A stretch of DNA of 64,000 nucleotides from Arthrobacter globiformis (lineage in GTDB: Bacteria > Actinomycetota > Actinomycetes > Actinomycetales > Micrococcaceae), in NCBI RefSeq assembly GCF_030817195.1, contig NZ_JAUSYZ010000001.1:2046001-2110000 (forward strand), in the 5' to 3' direction. The position numbers and the translations under genes were made by a program. Shown here one piece after another: positions 55,808 through 64,000 of the stretch. How positions within the stretch are numbered: position 1 is the first letter of the stretch; each line of letters begins with the position of its first letter. The notes under the pieces are model-generated. The model saw nothing but the letters and a program-made list of their open reading frames with translations, had not been told where the DNA came from and searched no databases.

Positions 55808-56972
55808 ATGCAGCCCTCCCCGCCCCACGAGCAGCCCTCCCCGCCACTAGACTCCGGCCGGGGCGGCCTGCCAGTGGAATGGGCGTCCGGGCGCGGGGTA
55901 TCCTCCGGGCGCGGGGTATTACGGCGGCCAATGGCACGGCGCCCGGTATCGGGGTACGGTGGCCAGTTGGCCGGCCACCGCCTGTTCCGGCAGCAGTTGC
56001 GGCTGGGCCGGCGGGGACTTGCCATCGGCATTGATATTGGCGGCACCAAGGTTGCCGCCGGCGTGGTGGACGCCGAGGGCCACATCCTGCGCGAGACGCG
56101 CCGGTCCACGCCGGGCAGCGATCCGCGTGCGGTGGAGCGCGTCATCGTCGAACTCGTCGAGGAACTGAGCTCCAGTGCCCGGATCAGATCGGTGGGCATT
56201 GGAGCCGCCGGGTGGATGGATCTCGACGGCGGTACGGTGCTGTTCAGCCCGCACCTCGCCTGGCGGAACGAACCGCTGCGGGAAAATCTGCAGCACCTGC
56301 TGCGGCGCCCCGTCATGCTGGTTAACGACGCCGACGCTGCGGCCTGGGCCGAGTGGCGCTTTGGCGCCGGGCAGGGGCAGGACCGGCTGGTCTGCATCAC
56401 CCTTGGCACCGGCATCGGCGGAGCCATGGTGATGGACGGGCACGTTGAACGCGGCAGGTTCGGCGTGGCGGGGGAGTTCGGCCACCAGATCATCATGCCC
56501 GGCGGGCACCGGTGCGAGTGCGGCAACCGTGGGCTGCTGGGAACAGTACGCATCAGGCAACGCCCTTGGCCGGGAGGCCCGGGAACTGGCCTTGGCCAAC
56601 TCGCCGGTGGCTCAGGAACTTCTCAAGGCCGTGGACGGAAGGGCCGAGCTCATCACCGGAGCCACGGTGACTGAACTGGCCATCGCCGGCGACGCCGCCT
56701 CCCGGGAACTTTTGGAGGACGTCGGGAACTGGCTCGGGCTGGGGCTGGCGAACCTTGCGGCTGCCCTCGATCCCGGGAAGTTCGTCATCGGCGGCGGTCT
56801 TTGCGCAGCCGGCGAACTGCTGGTGGCCCCGGCGCGCAAGGCCTTCGCACGCAACCTGACCGGCCGCGGATTCCGTCCGGCCGCAGAAATCGAGCTGGCG
56901 GCCCTTGGGCCCAACGCCGGCCTGATCGGCGCCGCCGATCTGTCGCGGGTCAGCAGCCGCACGCACCGCTGA
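55808..56972 (+). pseudogene. ROK-family glucokinase, disrupted by a one-base frameshift
   Basis: A ROK sugar kinase, probably glucokinase. The ATP motif GIDIGGTKVAAG and NDADAAAWAEW are in the first frame. That frame reads the zinc motif as CECGNRG and then loses it. The correct continuation CWEQYASGNALGREA and the whole C-terminal domain are in the next frame, ending at 56972. Deleting one G from GGG at 56531-56533 restores CECGNRGCWEQ. As written, the product would lack the fourth zinc ligand and about 140 residues. The first 75 residues are a Pro/Gly/Arg-rich extension. Whether it is a real mutation or a consensus error cannot be told here. Confidence 0.82.
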
Positions 56973-56997
56973 CCCCGATCCGCCGCTGACGGGAGCG

Positions 56998-57714
56998 TCA
57001 GACCCGGGCGCCGTCGTCGTTCTCGTCTTTCTCCTGCGGCAGCTTCATGATCAGATACACCACAGACCCGATGAAGACGGCCACCATGCCGAGAATTGCC
57101 AGCAGCGGCGCGGAGCGCCAGAACATGGACGACAGGACCAGGGCAACCGGAGCGCCCACGGCGCCCAGCCACGCCAGCATCGTCAGCGGATCCGTCGCCG
57201 ATAGCTTGGGGGGCTCCTCCGGGACGAACCCGCCGTCGTCGTCCTCGACGCTGTAGTCGCGCGGATCTCCCGCGCCGGCCGGAACGTCGCCCTGTCCGGA
57301 CCGGGCGGCCTGTCCGGACCGGGCGCCCTCCTGCTGCCCGGGTGCTTTCTCCCGGTCGGCAGCCTGCTGCCGCTCGGCGGCCGACAGTTCGCGTGGCGCC
57401 CTGGGGGCCAGGCCCAGGGGATCGAAGTCGGTAAAGTGCTTTGCAGCGCCGTCCGGACCCGAACCGTCCGGTTGTTTTGCCGGTGCAGGGCCTTCTTCCG
57501 GCGCAGGGCTGGCGTCATCGCTGGTAGCCGTGCTGTGCCGGGGTCCGCTGTGATGGCGCGGAGACCCGGGGACCGGAGAGTCCCCGTCGCCGGGGGCGAT
57601 GTCCGCATCGGGAACCGGGGTGTCGCCCTCCTGGAGCCTGGCCACCAGGTCGAGCCAGACGGCGTCGTCCTGGTTGGCACTCGGATCGGACGAATTCGAA
57701 TCGGGCCTATTCAT
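56998..57714 (-). CDS. Hypothetical membrane protein with disordered N-terminus
   Basis: A 238-residue protein of unknown function. About 165 residues are disordered and rich in Asp, Ser, Pro, Gln and Gly. Two membrane helices lie near the C-terminus (MLAWLGAVGAPVALVLSSMF and LLAILGMVAVFIGSVVYLIM), joined by a short loop, with an acidic tail. The start ATG (57712-57714) overlaps the upstream esterase gene by 8 nt, and AGAAGG precedes it. It is the third gene of a minus-strand set with two esterases. Confidence 0.8.
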   Translation of the reverse strand: MNRPDSNSSDPSANQDDAVWLDLVARLQEGDTPVPDADIAPGDGDSPVPGSPRHHSGPRHSTATSDDASPAPEEGPAPAKQPDGSGPDGAAKHFTDFDPLGLAPRAPRELSAAERQQAADREKAPGQQEGARSGQAARSGQGDVPAGAGDPRDYSVEDDDGGFVPEEPPKLSATDPLTMLAWLGAVGAPVALVLSSMFWRSAPLLAILGMVAVFIGSVVYLIMKLPQEKDENDDGARV

Positions 57715-58519
57715 CTGTCGCGCCCTTCTGGCTGGCTGTCGCGGAGTTGGCGGGTCCCTGGCGGATGTCCGCCACCACGGAGCGGATGAAGTCCACCGAG
57801 CCGCTGAAGATCTGGCCGGCGTCGTGGTCCAGCGTGGCCACGTGGTAACTGTTGTCCAGCCGGGTGAGCTGCAGCGGGGCGTGGGTAAGTCCGCGCCGCA
57901 GGGCCGTGATGCTGGAATCGGACACAACGTGATCCACGGTGGAGCGGAACACGCGCACGGGTGCTGTGATGCGTGGCAGCAGCCGGACCGTGTCCTTGAA
58001 CATCTTATTCAGCTCGTGGGCGGCTGCCACGGGGGTCCGGGAATATGCGCCCTCGTCGACGCCCTGCTTCCGGATGTCGTTGGCGATGGCCGGCGTGCTC
58101 TTGAGGACCAGCTTGAGGATGCCGGCCAGCGGGGCCCTGCGGTCATCGATGACAAGCCCGGGGTTGACCACGATGGCTCCGGCCACAGGCCTGGTCGCGG
58201 CGATGCGCAGTGCCAGGGCGCCGCCCATGGACAGACCTGCGGCGAACACGAGGTCGCACTCGGACTCGAGCTCCAGGTAGGCGGCGTCCATGGCCTCATG
58301 CCACTGCATCCAGCGGCTGCGGGAAAGCTCCTGCCAAGTGGTGCCGTGGCCAGGCAACAGGGGCATCCTGACGGCAAAGCCGGCATCGGCAAAGGACTGG
58401 GCCCACGTACGCAGGCTATGCGGGCTGCCCGTGAACCCATGGGACAGCGCAATGCCGATGGACGGCCCGTCGCCGGAGAAGGCGCTGCTGAACGGGCTGT
58501 GATCGGGAACTGTGGTCAT
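57707..58519 (-). CDS. Alpha/beta hydrolase (monoglyceride lipase/carboxylesterase-like)
   Basis: A 270-residue cytoplasmic alpha/beta hydrolase. SHGFTGSP forms the oxyanion region, Ser97 in GLSMGG is the nucleophile, and the likely Asp and His are in STVDHVV and NSYHVATLDHD. It overlaps its paralogue upstream by 4 nt (ATGA) and the membrane protein gene downstream by 8 nt. It is closest to Est30-type carboxylesterases; natural substrate unknown. Confidence 0.88.
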   Translation of the reverse strand: MTTVPDHSPFSSAFSGDGPSIGIALSHGFTGSPHSLRTWAQSFADAGFAVRMPLLPGHGTTWQELSRSRWMQWHEAMDAAYLELESECDLVFAAGLSMGGALALRIAATRPVAGAIVVNPGLVIDDRRAPLAGILKLVLKSTPAIANDIRKQGVDEGAYSRTPVAAAHELNKMFKDTVRLLPRITAPVRVFRSTVDHVVSDSSITALRRGLTHAPLQLTRLDNSYHVATLDHDAGQIFSGSVDFIRSVVADIRQGPANSATASQKGATDE

Positions 58520-59304
58520 GACTTCTCCGAGGGTATGTGGCTTCGGGAACGCAGCTGGAAAAACCGCGCCGAGGACTCGAAGATTTCCTGGGCGTCCGCG
58601 TCCAGCGTAGCCACGTGACCGCTGTTCCTGAGCGGCACCACGTCGAGGGCTGCCGAGGTGAGCCGCTTCCGGATCAGGCTGAGCGAGCTCGGGGGGACTA
58701 CTGCGTCATTGACCGATTTGAAGACCAGTACCGGGGCGGTGATCCGCGGCAGCCCGCGGGCGGCGGCAGCGAAGAGCCTCTTCAACTGGTGAACCGCAGC
58801 CAGCGGCGTTAGGGAGTAGTCGCCGTCGTCGGTGGTGGCCGCCGTCGGATTTTCCTCCGCAATGGGCACGGTGGTTCTTTGGATGTACTTCAGCAGGCCA
58901 ATGATCCGGACACGCCGGTCGTAGAAACTCAGGCCGGGATTCACGACGGCGACACCCGCCACCCTGTGGCGGGATGCGGTGAGCAGGGCGATCGCACCGC
59001 CCATTGAGAGGCCGGCCACGTAGCATTCGTCCGTCCTGGCGGCCAAGTCCAGATATGCCTGTTCAAAGGCGCCGTGCCACTCGCGCCATCCTGTGCCGGC
59101 CAGATCCTGCCAGGCGGTGCCGTGCCCGGGGAGCAGCGGAACGGTGACGGCGAAGCCGCACCCGGCCAGGTATTCGGCCCACGGCAGTATGCTCAGCGGG
59201 CTGCCGGTGAAGCCGTGGGAAATCGCGATTCCGATCCGCGCATTGGGTCCGTGTCCCGCGTAGCTGAAAGCGGCGGGCCTTGTGCGGTCGCTGCTTTCTG
59301 TCAT
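58516..59304 (-). CDS. Alpha/beta hydrolase, paralogue of the next gene
   Basis: A 262-residue hydrolase of the same family: SHGFTGSPLSILPW, PLLPGHGT, Ser100 in GLSMGG, Asp in SVNDAVV and His in NSGHVATLD. Sequence and length match the following gene along the whole chain, so the two arose by tandem duplication. It is the first gene of the three-gene minus-strand set and shares an upstream region with the divergent acyltransferase gene. Confidence 0.88.
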   Translation of the reverse strand: MTESSDRTRPAAFSYAGHGPNARIGIAISHGFTGSPLSILPWAEYLAGCGFAVTVPLLPGHGTAWQDLAGTGWREWHGAFEQAYLDLAARTDECYVAGLSMGGAIALLTASRHRVAGVAVVNPGLSFYDRRVRIIGLLKYIQRTTVPIAEENPTAATTDDGDYSLTPLAAVHQLKRLFAAAARGLPRITAPVLVFKSVNDAVVPPSSLSLIRKRLTSAALDVVPLRNSGHVATLDADAQEIFESSARFFQLRSRSHIPSEKS

Positions 59305-59414
59305 GGATCCATCGTGTCACTGTTCCGGACAATTCTCACTAGAGTAGGGTTGCATTGCAGTGCCGCCGGGCCCTCTGAACGCGCCGGCGGTAGCCTTCCG
59401 GAGAGGTAAGACAC

Positions 59415-60182
59415 GTGTTCTATTGGGTCATGAAGCGGATCTTCCTGGGGCCGGTGGTCCGCACTCTTTTCCGGCCGTGGGTCAAAGGACTGGACAACAT
59501 CCCGTCCGAGGGCGCAGCCATTATTGCCTCCAACCACCTCTCATTTTCGGACTCGATCTTCATGCCGCTGATGGTGCCGCGGCCTGTCGTCTTCCTGGCC
59601 AAATCCGAGTACTTCACGGGCACCGGACTCAAGGGCTGGCTGACCGCCATGTTCTTCCGGCTGACCAACCAGCTGCCCATGGACCGTTCCGGCGGGGCGG
59701 CCTCGGCGGCCTCACTCGAGGCGGGCATGGACGTGCTGACGCACGGCGGGCTGCTGGGCATCTACCCGGAGGGCACCCGCAGCCCCGACTCGCGGCTTTA
59801 CCGCGGAAAGGTGGGGGTGGCGCGGCTGGCGCTCCAGGCCGGCGTTCCGGTCATCCCGGTGGCGATGATCGGAACGGACAAGGTCCAGCCCATCGGCAAG
59901 CGGCTGCCGAACATCCGCCGGATCGGCATGATCTTCGGAAAGCCACTGGACTTCAGCCGGTATGAAGGCTTGGCTGATGACCGGCTGATCCAGCGGTCCG
60001 TCACGGACGAGATCATGTACGAGCTCATGCGGCTCTCCGGGCAGGAATACGTGGACGAGTACGCCTCGGTCGTCAAGCTCAGGCTGGCGGGGAAGTCGGG
60101 CCAAGAGTCGGGGAAGTCGGGCGAAGAGCCCGGGAAGGGCGGCGAGGAGCCCGGGGAGGCCGGTTCGTCCCGGTCAGCTTAG
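59415..60182 (+). CDS. 1-acylglycerol-3-phosphate acyltransferase (Rv2182-like)
   Basis: A 255-residue PlsC-family acyltransferase. His41-Asp46 (NHLSFSD) is the catalytic pair, and PEGTRSPD is the substrate motif. GTG 59415 is preceded by GGAGAGG. The last 30 residues are a repetitive Gly/Glu/Lys/Ser tail (GKSG and EEPG units) encoded by imperfect direct repeats. It lies close to aroG, as Rv2182c does to Rv2178c. Confidence 0.9.
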   Translation: MFYWVMKRIFLGPVVRTLFRPWVKGLDNIPSEGAAIIASNHLSFSDSIFMPLMVPRPVVFLAKSEYFTGTGLKGWLTAMFFRLTNQLPMDRSGGAASAASLEAGMDVLTHGGLLGIYPEGTRSPDSRLYRGKVGVARLALQAGVPVIPVAMIGTDKVQPIGKRLPNIRRIGMIFGKPLDFSRYEGLADDRLIQRSVTDEIMYELMRLSGQEYVDEYASVVKLRLAGKSGQESGKSGEEPGKGGEEPGEAGSSRSA

Positions 60183-60222
60183 CTGGCCATGACCCTTTGA
60201 CCCTGTAACGCTTTGGCGCCCT

Positions 60223-60267
60223 GCATCTGTGACGGCCTGCGCATCTGTGACGCCTGCATCTGTGACG
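60223..60267 (+). repeat. Three direct repeats of GCATCTGTGACG upstream of aroG
   Basis: Copies at 60223-60234, 60241-60252 and 60256-60267, with 18- and 15-bp steps. They lie 51 bp or more before the -10 box of aroG and are not explained by a gene. Confidence 0.6.
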
Positions 60268-60317
60268 CCATGCCCGGGCGCATGACAGTCCGGGTGTCCC
60301 GAGCCGGTCCGGCCAAC

Positions 60318-60323
60318 TACTCT
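60318..60323 (+). promoter_or_regulatory. -10 box TACTCT, 7 nt before the aroG GTG
   Basis: TACTCT, then TAGTAAT, then GTG 60331. This suggests a leaderless aroG mRNA. Confidence 0.5.
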
Positions 60324-60330
60324 TAGTAAT

Positions 60331-61722
60331 GTGACTGAGCTATCTGCAAAACCTGCCTCTTCCCTGACCAGCACTTCACAGAGCGGTGCGGCCAACTATC
60401 CGGGGCTCGACAACTGGCGGGACCTTCCCATCTCCCAGCAGCCGAGCTGGCAGGACTCCGAGGTCTTCAACACGTCCGTCAAGGAACTGTCGGTGCTCCC
60501 GCCGCTCGTTTTCGCCGGCGAGGTGGACATCCTGCGCGAGCGTCTCGCCGCCGCAGCCCAGGGCAAGGCTTTCCTGCTCCAGGGCGGTGACTGCGCCGAG
60601 ACCTTTGAAGGTGCCACGGCGGACAAGATCAGCGCACGCGTGAAGACGATCCTGCAGATGGCGGTGGTCCTGACGTATGGTGCGGCGATGCCCGTCATCA
60701 AGATGGGGCGCATGGCGGGCCAGTTCGCCAAGCCGCGTTCCTCCAACGACGAGACCCGGGACGGTGTGACGCTGCCGGCATACCGCGGCGACATCGTGAA
60801 CGGATACGACTTCACCCCCGAGTCGCGGGCCCACGACGCCAGCCGCATGCTGCGTGCCTACCACACCTCCGCTTCCACGCTGAACCTCATCCGCGCCTTC
60901 ACCCAGGGCGGCTTCGCGGACCTCCGCCTGGTGCACACCTGGAACAAGGGGTTCACCGAGAACCCTGCCCATGCCCGCTACGAGTCGCTCGCGCGCGACA
61001 TCGACCGCGCCATCAAGTTCATGGCGTCCTGCGGTGCGGACTTCGAAGCCCTCAAGCGGGTTGAATTCTTTGCCAGCCATGAGGCGCTGCTGCTCGACTA
61101 CGAGCGTGCGCTGACCCGCATCGACTCCCGGACCGGCCTGCCTTACGGCACCTCCGGCCACTTCCTGTGGATCGGTGAGCGTACCCGCGAGCTGGACCAC
61201 GCCCACGTGGACTTCCTGTCCCGGGTCCGCAACCCGATCGGCGTTAAGCTGGGCCCGTCTACGTCCGGTGACGATGCCCTGCGCCTCATCGACAAGCTGG
61301 ATCCGGAGCGCGAACCCGGCAGGCTCACGTTCATTACCCGCATGGGTGCCGGCAACATCCGCGAGAAGCTCCCGTCCCTCGTGGAGAAGGTCACTGCCTC
61401 CGGTGCCCAGGTCCTGTGGGTCACGGACCCGATGCACGGCAACACCGTCACCTCGCCCAACGGCTACAAGACCCGCAATTTCGACGACGTCATTGACGAG
61501 GTGCGCGGGTTCTTCGAAGTGCACCATGCCCTGGGGACGGTTCCGGGCGGCCTGCACGTCGAGATGACCGGGGATGACGTGGCCGAATGCCTCGGCGGTG
61601 CCGACCCCATCGACCAGGAAGCGTTCATTGACCGCTATGAGTCGGTCTGCGATCCCCGGCTGAACCACATGCAGTCGCTGGAGATGGCCTTCCTCGTGGC
61701 GGGCGCGCTCACCCGCCGCTAA
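60331..61722 (+). CDS. aroG: 3-deoxy-7-phosphoheptulonate synthase, class II
   Basis: A 463-residue class II (plant-type) DAHP synthase, first step of the shikimate pathway. LLQGGDCAETFEG, the RMAGQFAKPRS segment and the C-terminal DPMHGNT are diagnostic; length equals M. tuberculosis AroG (462). In mycobacteria it works with a small chorismate mutase. GTG start at 60331 has no ribosome-binding site. A strong terminator follows 15 nt later. Confidence 0.96.
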   Translation: MTELSAKPASSLTSTSQSGAANYPGLDNWRDLPISQQPSWQDSEVFNTSVKELSVLPPLVFAGEVDILRERLAAAAQGKAFLLQGGDCAETFEGATADKISARVKTILQMAVVLTYGAAMPVIKMGRMAGQFAKPRSSNDETRDGVTLPAYRGDIVNGYDFTPESRAHDASRMLRAYHTSASTLNLIRAFTQGGFADLRLVHTWNKGFTENPAHARYESLARDIDRAIKFMASCGADFEALKRVEFFASHEALLLDYERALTRIDSRTGLPYGTSGHFLWIGERTRELDHAHVDFLSRVRNPIGVKLGPSTSGDDALRLIDKLDPEREPGRLTFITRMGAGNIREKLPSLVEKVTASGAQVLWVTDPMHGNTVTSPNGYKTRNFDDVIDEVRGFFEVHHALGTVPGGLHVEMTGDDVAECLGGADPIDQEAFIDRYESVCDPRLNHMQSLEMAFLVAGALTRR

Positions 61723-61736
61723 CACCGCTGGCGAAG

Positions 61737-61773
61737 AAAGACCGGCGCCGGGGGGTCCCCGGCGCCGGTCTTT
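61737..61773. terminator. Strong convergent terminator between aroG and the kinase
   Basis: A 17-bp perfect stem (AAAGACCGGCGCCGGGG) with a GGT loop, then CGTTT. Flanking A and T bases make it usable on both strands; the minus-strand kinase stops at 61789. Confidence 0.88.
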
Positions 61774-61788
61774 CGTTTGCCGTCCTGG

Positions 61789-63999
61789 CTACACCACGGT
61801 GAGGGTGATGACGGAGCCTTCAGGGACCTCGGTGTCCACGGGATCCTGGTCCCGCACTGTGCCGAAGAACCCGCCAAGGACTTCGTTGACGCGGACTTGG
61901 AAACCACGCTTCCTCAGCGCTTCAGTCGCGTCTTCCACCTGTTTGCCGATGTAGTTGGGCACCTTCACAAGCTTGGGCCCCTCGGAAATCGTCAGGGTGA
62001 CCGTCTGGCCCCTTGTCAGGGTTCCTGAAGCAGGCTCCTGGCTGACCACGGCGCCCTTCGGAACGTTCCGGTCATGCACCGTTTCGTCGGCGAAGACGGC
62101 TTTCAGCCCTGCAGATTCGATGGCACGGAACGCCGCGTCCTGGTCCTGTCCGCGCACGTCCGGCACTGGAATGGGCTGCGGGCCCTTCGAAACAGTGAGG
62201 CTTACCGGTGTCCCATGCCGCACGGCGGTTCCCGCGGCCGGAGCCTGGCCCAGCACCGTGCCCGCAGGCACCTCCTCATCGAACTTTTCGGTGACCTTGC
62301 CCAGCGCCATCTCGGCCCCGTTGAGTGCTTCCTTGGAAGCATCGAGGGTCTTGCCCGTCAGTTGCGGCAGGGGAAACAGCTGCGGACCCTTGGACACGAA
62401 CAGCGAGACCTGCTGGAATTTGCGGATTTTCGTTCCGGCATCCGGCTCCGATCCCACCACGAGTCCGGCCTTGACGTCGTCGTCGAAGACGTCCTTGGTA
62501 CTGGATTGGAAACCGGCGTCCCGGAGCAGCTGCTGGGCCTCCGCCACGGTCCTGTTCGCCACGGCCGGCACCGTACCGGGGGAGCCGGGTCCCATGCCGA
62601 AGAACCAGCCCGCGCCCGTGGCCAGAAGGGCCAGGATCACCAGGACCACAATCCAGAGCGCGCCCCGGCGCCGGGCATTCCCTTCCCGGAGCGTCCGGAC
62701 GGGAGTGGCCGCGGCGCGCGACCGTTCCTTTTGTTCGTGGCGGTCCAGCTTCCGCTGTTCCCGCTTGCTCAGGGGGAGCGGGGCAGCCTCCCTGTCGTCG
62801 TCGTCGAATCCGTAGGGCGGGAGGACCCGTCGGGGAGTTGAAGAGGCAGGCTTTGAAGAGGCGGGAGTTGAGGAAACGGGGTTTGAAGAGACGGGGGCGG
62901 AAAACACGGTGGTCGGGTTGCTGGTGCGGGAAATGACTTCCGTGGGCCGCCCTGGAGGGACATCATCGCCGTGAATGGGGGACAGCAGCTCGGTGTGGTT
63001 TCCCTGGGTTCCCTGGGCGGGCGGGCTTTGCGGCATTCGGGACGGCATCCGGGCAGGTGCCGGGGGAGCGCCCATGCCGCGCGGGCCGGCACCGGGGGCC
63101 GTGCCCGCCGCCGCGGCCGCTTGGATGGCGGCGGGGGGTTGCAGATCAAGTTCGGAGTCGGTGAGGTTGGTCCGGATATGACGGAGTTCCGCGAGCAGGG
63201 CGTTGCCGTCCACCGGCCGCTGCTCGGGGTCGCTGGCCGTACACCACTGCACGAGTTCGTCCACTTCCCCCGCGAGGCCTGGAACCAGGCCTGAGGGGGC
63301 ACCCACAGCGGAATTCACGTGCTGGTAGGCCACCTGGATGGGGACCTCGCCGTCGAACGGCTGGCGTCCGGTGAGCATCTCGAACAGCATGATGCCCGTG
63401 GAATAGATGTCGCTTCGTGCGTCGGCCGGCTTGCCAAGGACCAGTTCCGGCGAGAGGTACGCGACGGTGCCGATCAGGGCACCTGTGCTGGTTGTCGTCG
63501 TCACGGCGCGCGCGAGGCCGAAGTCGCCGATCTTGATCCGGCCGTCGTCGGCGATCAGGACGTTCTCCGGCTTGACGTCGCGGTGGATCAGGCCGGCGGC
63601 ATGCGCAGCCCCGAGGCCTTCCACCACCGGATCGATGAGTGCCAGGGCCAGCCGGGGGGACAAGGCGCCCTTGCTGTGGATGACGTCGCGGAGGGTGTGC
63701 CCCTTGATGTACTCCATCACGAGGTAGGCGGTGTCGCCATCGTGCCCCTGGTCGAGGACGCCCACCACGTGCGGGTGTGAGAGCTTGGCGGCTGCCCGTG
63801 CTTCGCGGGCCAGGCGGTCCAGGAAATTGGCGTCGTTGACCAGGTGGGGATGCAGGACTTTCAGGGCAACATCACGGTCCAGCCTCTGGTCCGTGGCCAC
63901 ATACACGGTGGACATCCCGCCCCGCGCCAACCGGGACTTCACCTGGTAGCGGTTGTCCACCAGGGACCCAACGAGACTGCCTAAAGCGTTTTCCTGCAC
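61789..63999 (-). CDS. Ser/Thr protein kinase with four PASTA domains (PknL position)
   Basis: A 736-residue membrane kinase. The catalytic domain (about 18-280) has ATP Lys47 (VALKV), HRDVKPEN (139-146) and DFG (159-161). A Pro-rich linker, a membrane helix (about 457-477, LWIVVLVILALLATGAGWFF) and four outer PASTA domains follow. The place beside aroG fits Rv2176 (PknL), but PknL there has no PASTA; this one looks like PknB. It may phosphorylate GarA. GTG at 63997-63999 is the last possible start inside the window; an upstream start outside is possible. Confidence 0.92.
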   Translation of the reverse strand: MQENALGSLVGSLVDNRYQVKSRLARGGMSTVYVATDQRLDRDVALKVLHPHLVNDANFLDRLAREARAAAKLSHPHVVGVLDQGHDGDTAYLVMEYIKGHTLRDVIHSKGALSPRLALALIDPVVEGLGAAHAAGLIHRDVKPENVLIADDGRIKIGDFGLARAVTTTTSTGALIGTVAYLSPELVLGKPADARSDIYSTGIMLFEMLTGRQPFDGEVPIQVAYQHVNSAVGAPSGLVPGLAGEVDELVQWCTASDPEQRPVDGNALLAELRHIRTNLTDSELDLQPPAAIQAAAAAGTAPGAGPRGMGAPPAPARMPSRMPQSPPAQGTQGNHTELLSPIHGDDVPPGRPTEVISRTSNPTTVFSAPVSSNPVSSTPASSKPASSTPRRVLPPYGFDDDDREAAPLPLSKREQRKLDRHEQKERSRAAATPVRTLREGNARRRGALWIVVLVILALLATGAGWFFGMGPGSPGTVPAVANRTVAEAQQLLRDAGFQSSTKDVFDDDVKAGLVVGSEPDAGTKIRKFQQVSLFVSKGPQLFPLPQLTGKTLDASKEALNGAEMALGKVTEKFDEEVPAGTVLGQAPAAGTAVRHGTPVSLTVSKGPQPIPVPDVRGQDQDAAFRAIESAGLKAVFADETVHDRNVPKGAVVSQEPASGTLTRGQTVTLTISEGPKLVKVPNYIGKQVEDATEALRKRGFQVRVNEVLGGFFGTVRDQDPVDTEVPEGSVITLTVV

Positions 64000-64000
64000 T

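Overview
The window is high-GC actinobacterial chromosome, most likely Arthrobacter or Pseudarthrobacter (Micrococcaceae). The 16S gene has Arthrobacter-type variable loops, and the gene order follows the Mycobacterium tuberculosis Rv1689-Rv1713, Rv1826-Rv1830 and Rv2176-Rv2187 neighbourhoods. Nearly all of it is core chromosome. There are no insertion sequences, prophage genes or CRISPR arrays.

Layout. Positions 1-951 hold the 3' part of tyrS. Positions 1160-6945 are a complete rrn operon (16S-23S-5S, no spacer tRNA), with visible boxA-like sites and long precursor-processing stems. Positions 7030-7240 carry a 32-bp tandem repeat. Positions 7284-11368 are a copper-related pair on the minus strand: a Tat-exported multicopper oxidase and a CopD-CtaG fusion membrane protein. 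Positions 11695-22024 are the conserved tlyA cluster: an Arg/Gly-repeat plus TPR-like protein, a HAD phosphatase, a small protein, tlyA, nadK, recN, pyrG, a NUDIX hydrolase and xerD. Positions 22078-24685 hold an MTH1-like NUDIX gene and an ECF sigma factor coupled to a membrane protein with a duplicated outer domain. Positions 24793-29190 are a minus-strand 2-methylcitrate operon (gntR-prpD-prpB-prpC) with candidate operators. Positions 29330-35093 hold a DUF222/HNH gene and a CitA/CitB-type two-component system divergent from a dctA-like transporter.

Positions 35264-43078 are the chromosome-segregation and translation cluster (parA, scpA, scpB, rluB, tyrA, cmk, plsC, der), followed by tRNA-Pro(GGG) and a convergent Fpg/Nei glycosylase. 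Positions 44404-47504 are the gcvH-garA-ftsR-like merR-bifunctional nuclease-merR block. Positions 47603-53783 hold pyruvate carboxylase flanked by two ParA/MinD-type ATPases. Positions 53793-61722 are a lipid and sugar block: FadD15-like ligase, ROK glucokinase, small membrane protein, two paralogous esterases, an acyltransferase and class II DAHP synthase. The window ends in a PASTA-domain Ser/Thr kinase.

The genes work together in several ways. Propionyl-CoA enters the methylcitrate cycle (prp), while pyc and dctA feed the C4-dicarboxylate pool. garA, usually controlled by PASTA-type kinases such as the one at the right edge, links phosphorylation to 2-oxoglutarate metabolism. aroG and tyrA belong to aromatic amino acid synthesis. 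rrn, tlyA, rluB and der serve ribosome production.

The least ordinary features are: two genes that each seem broken by one extra G in a GGG run (ROK kinase and MinD-like ATPase); a 23-residue Arg/Gly-rich repeat protein next to tlyA whose motif recurs in RluB; several gene starts placed 6-8 nt after a TANNNT box, which suggests leaderless transcripts; a perfect 18-bp palindrome upstream of the prp regulator; and several tandem or palindromic elements in promoter regions. I did not find a clear, wholly new multi-gene system.
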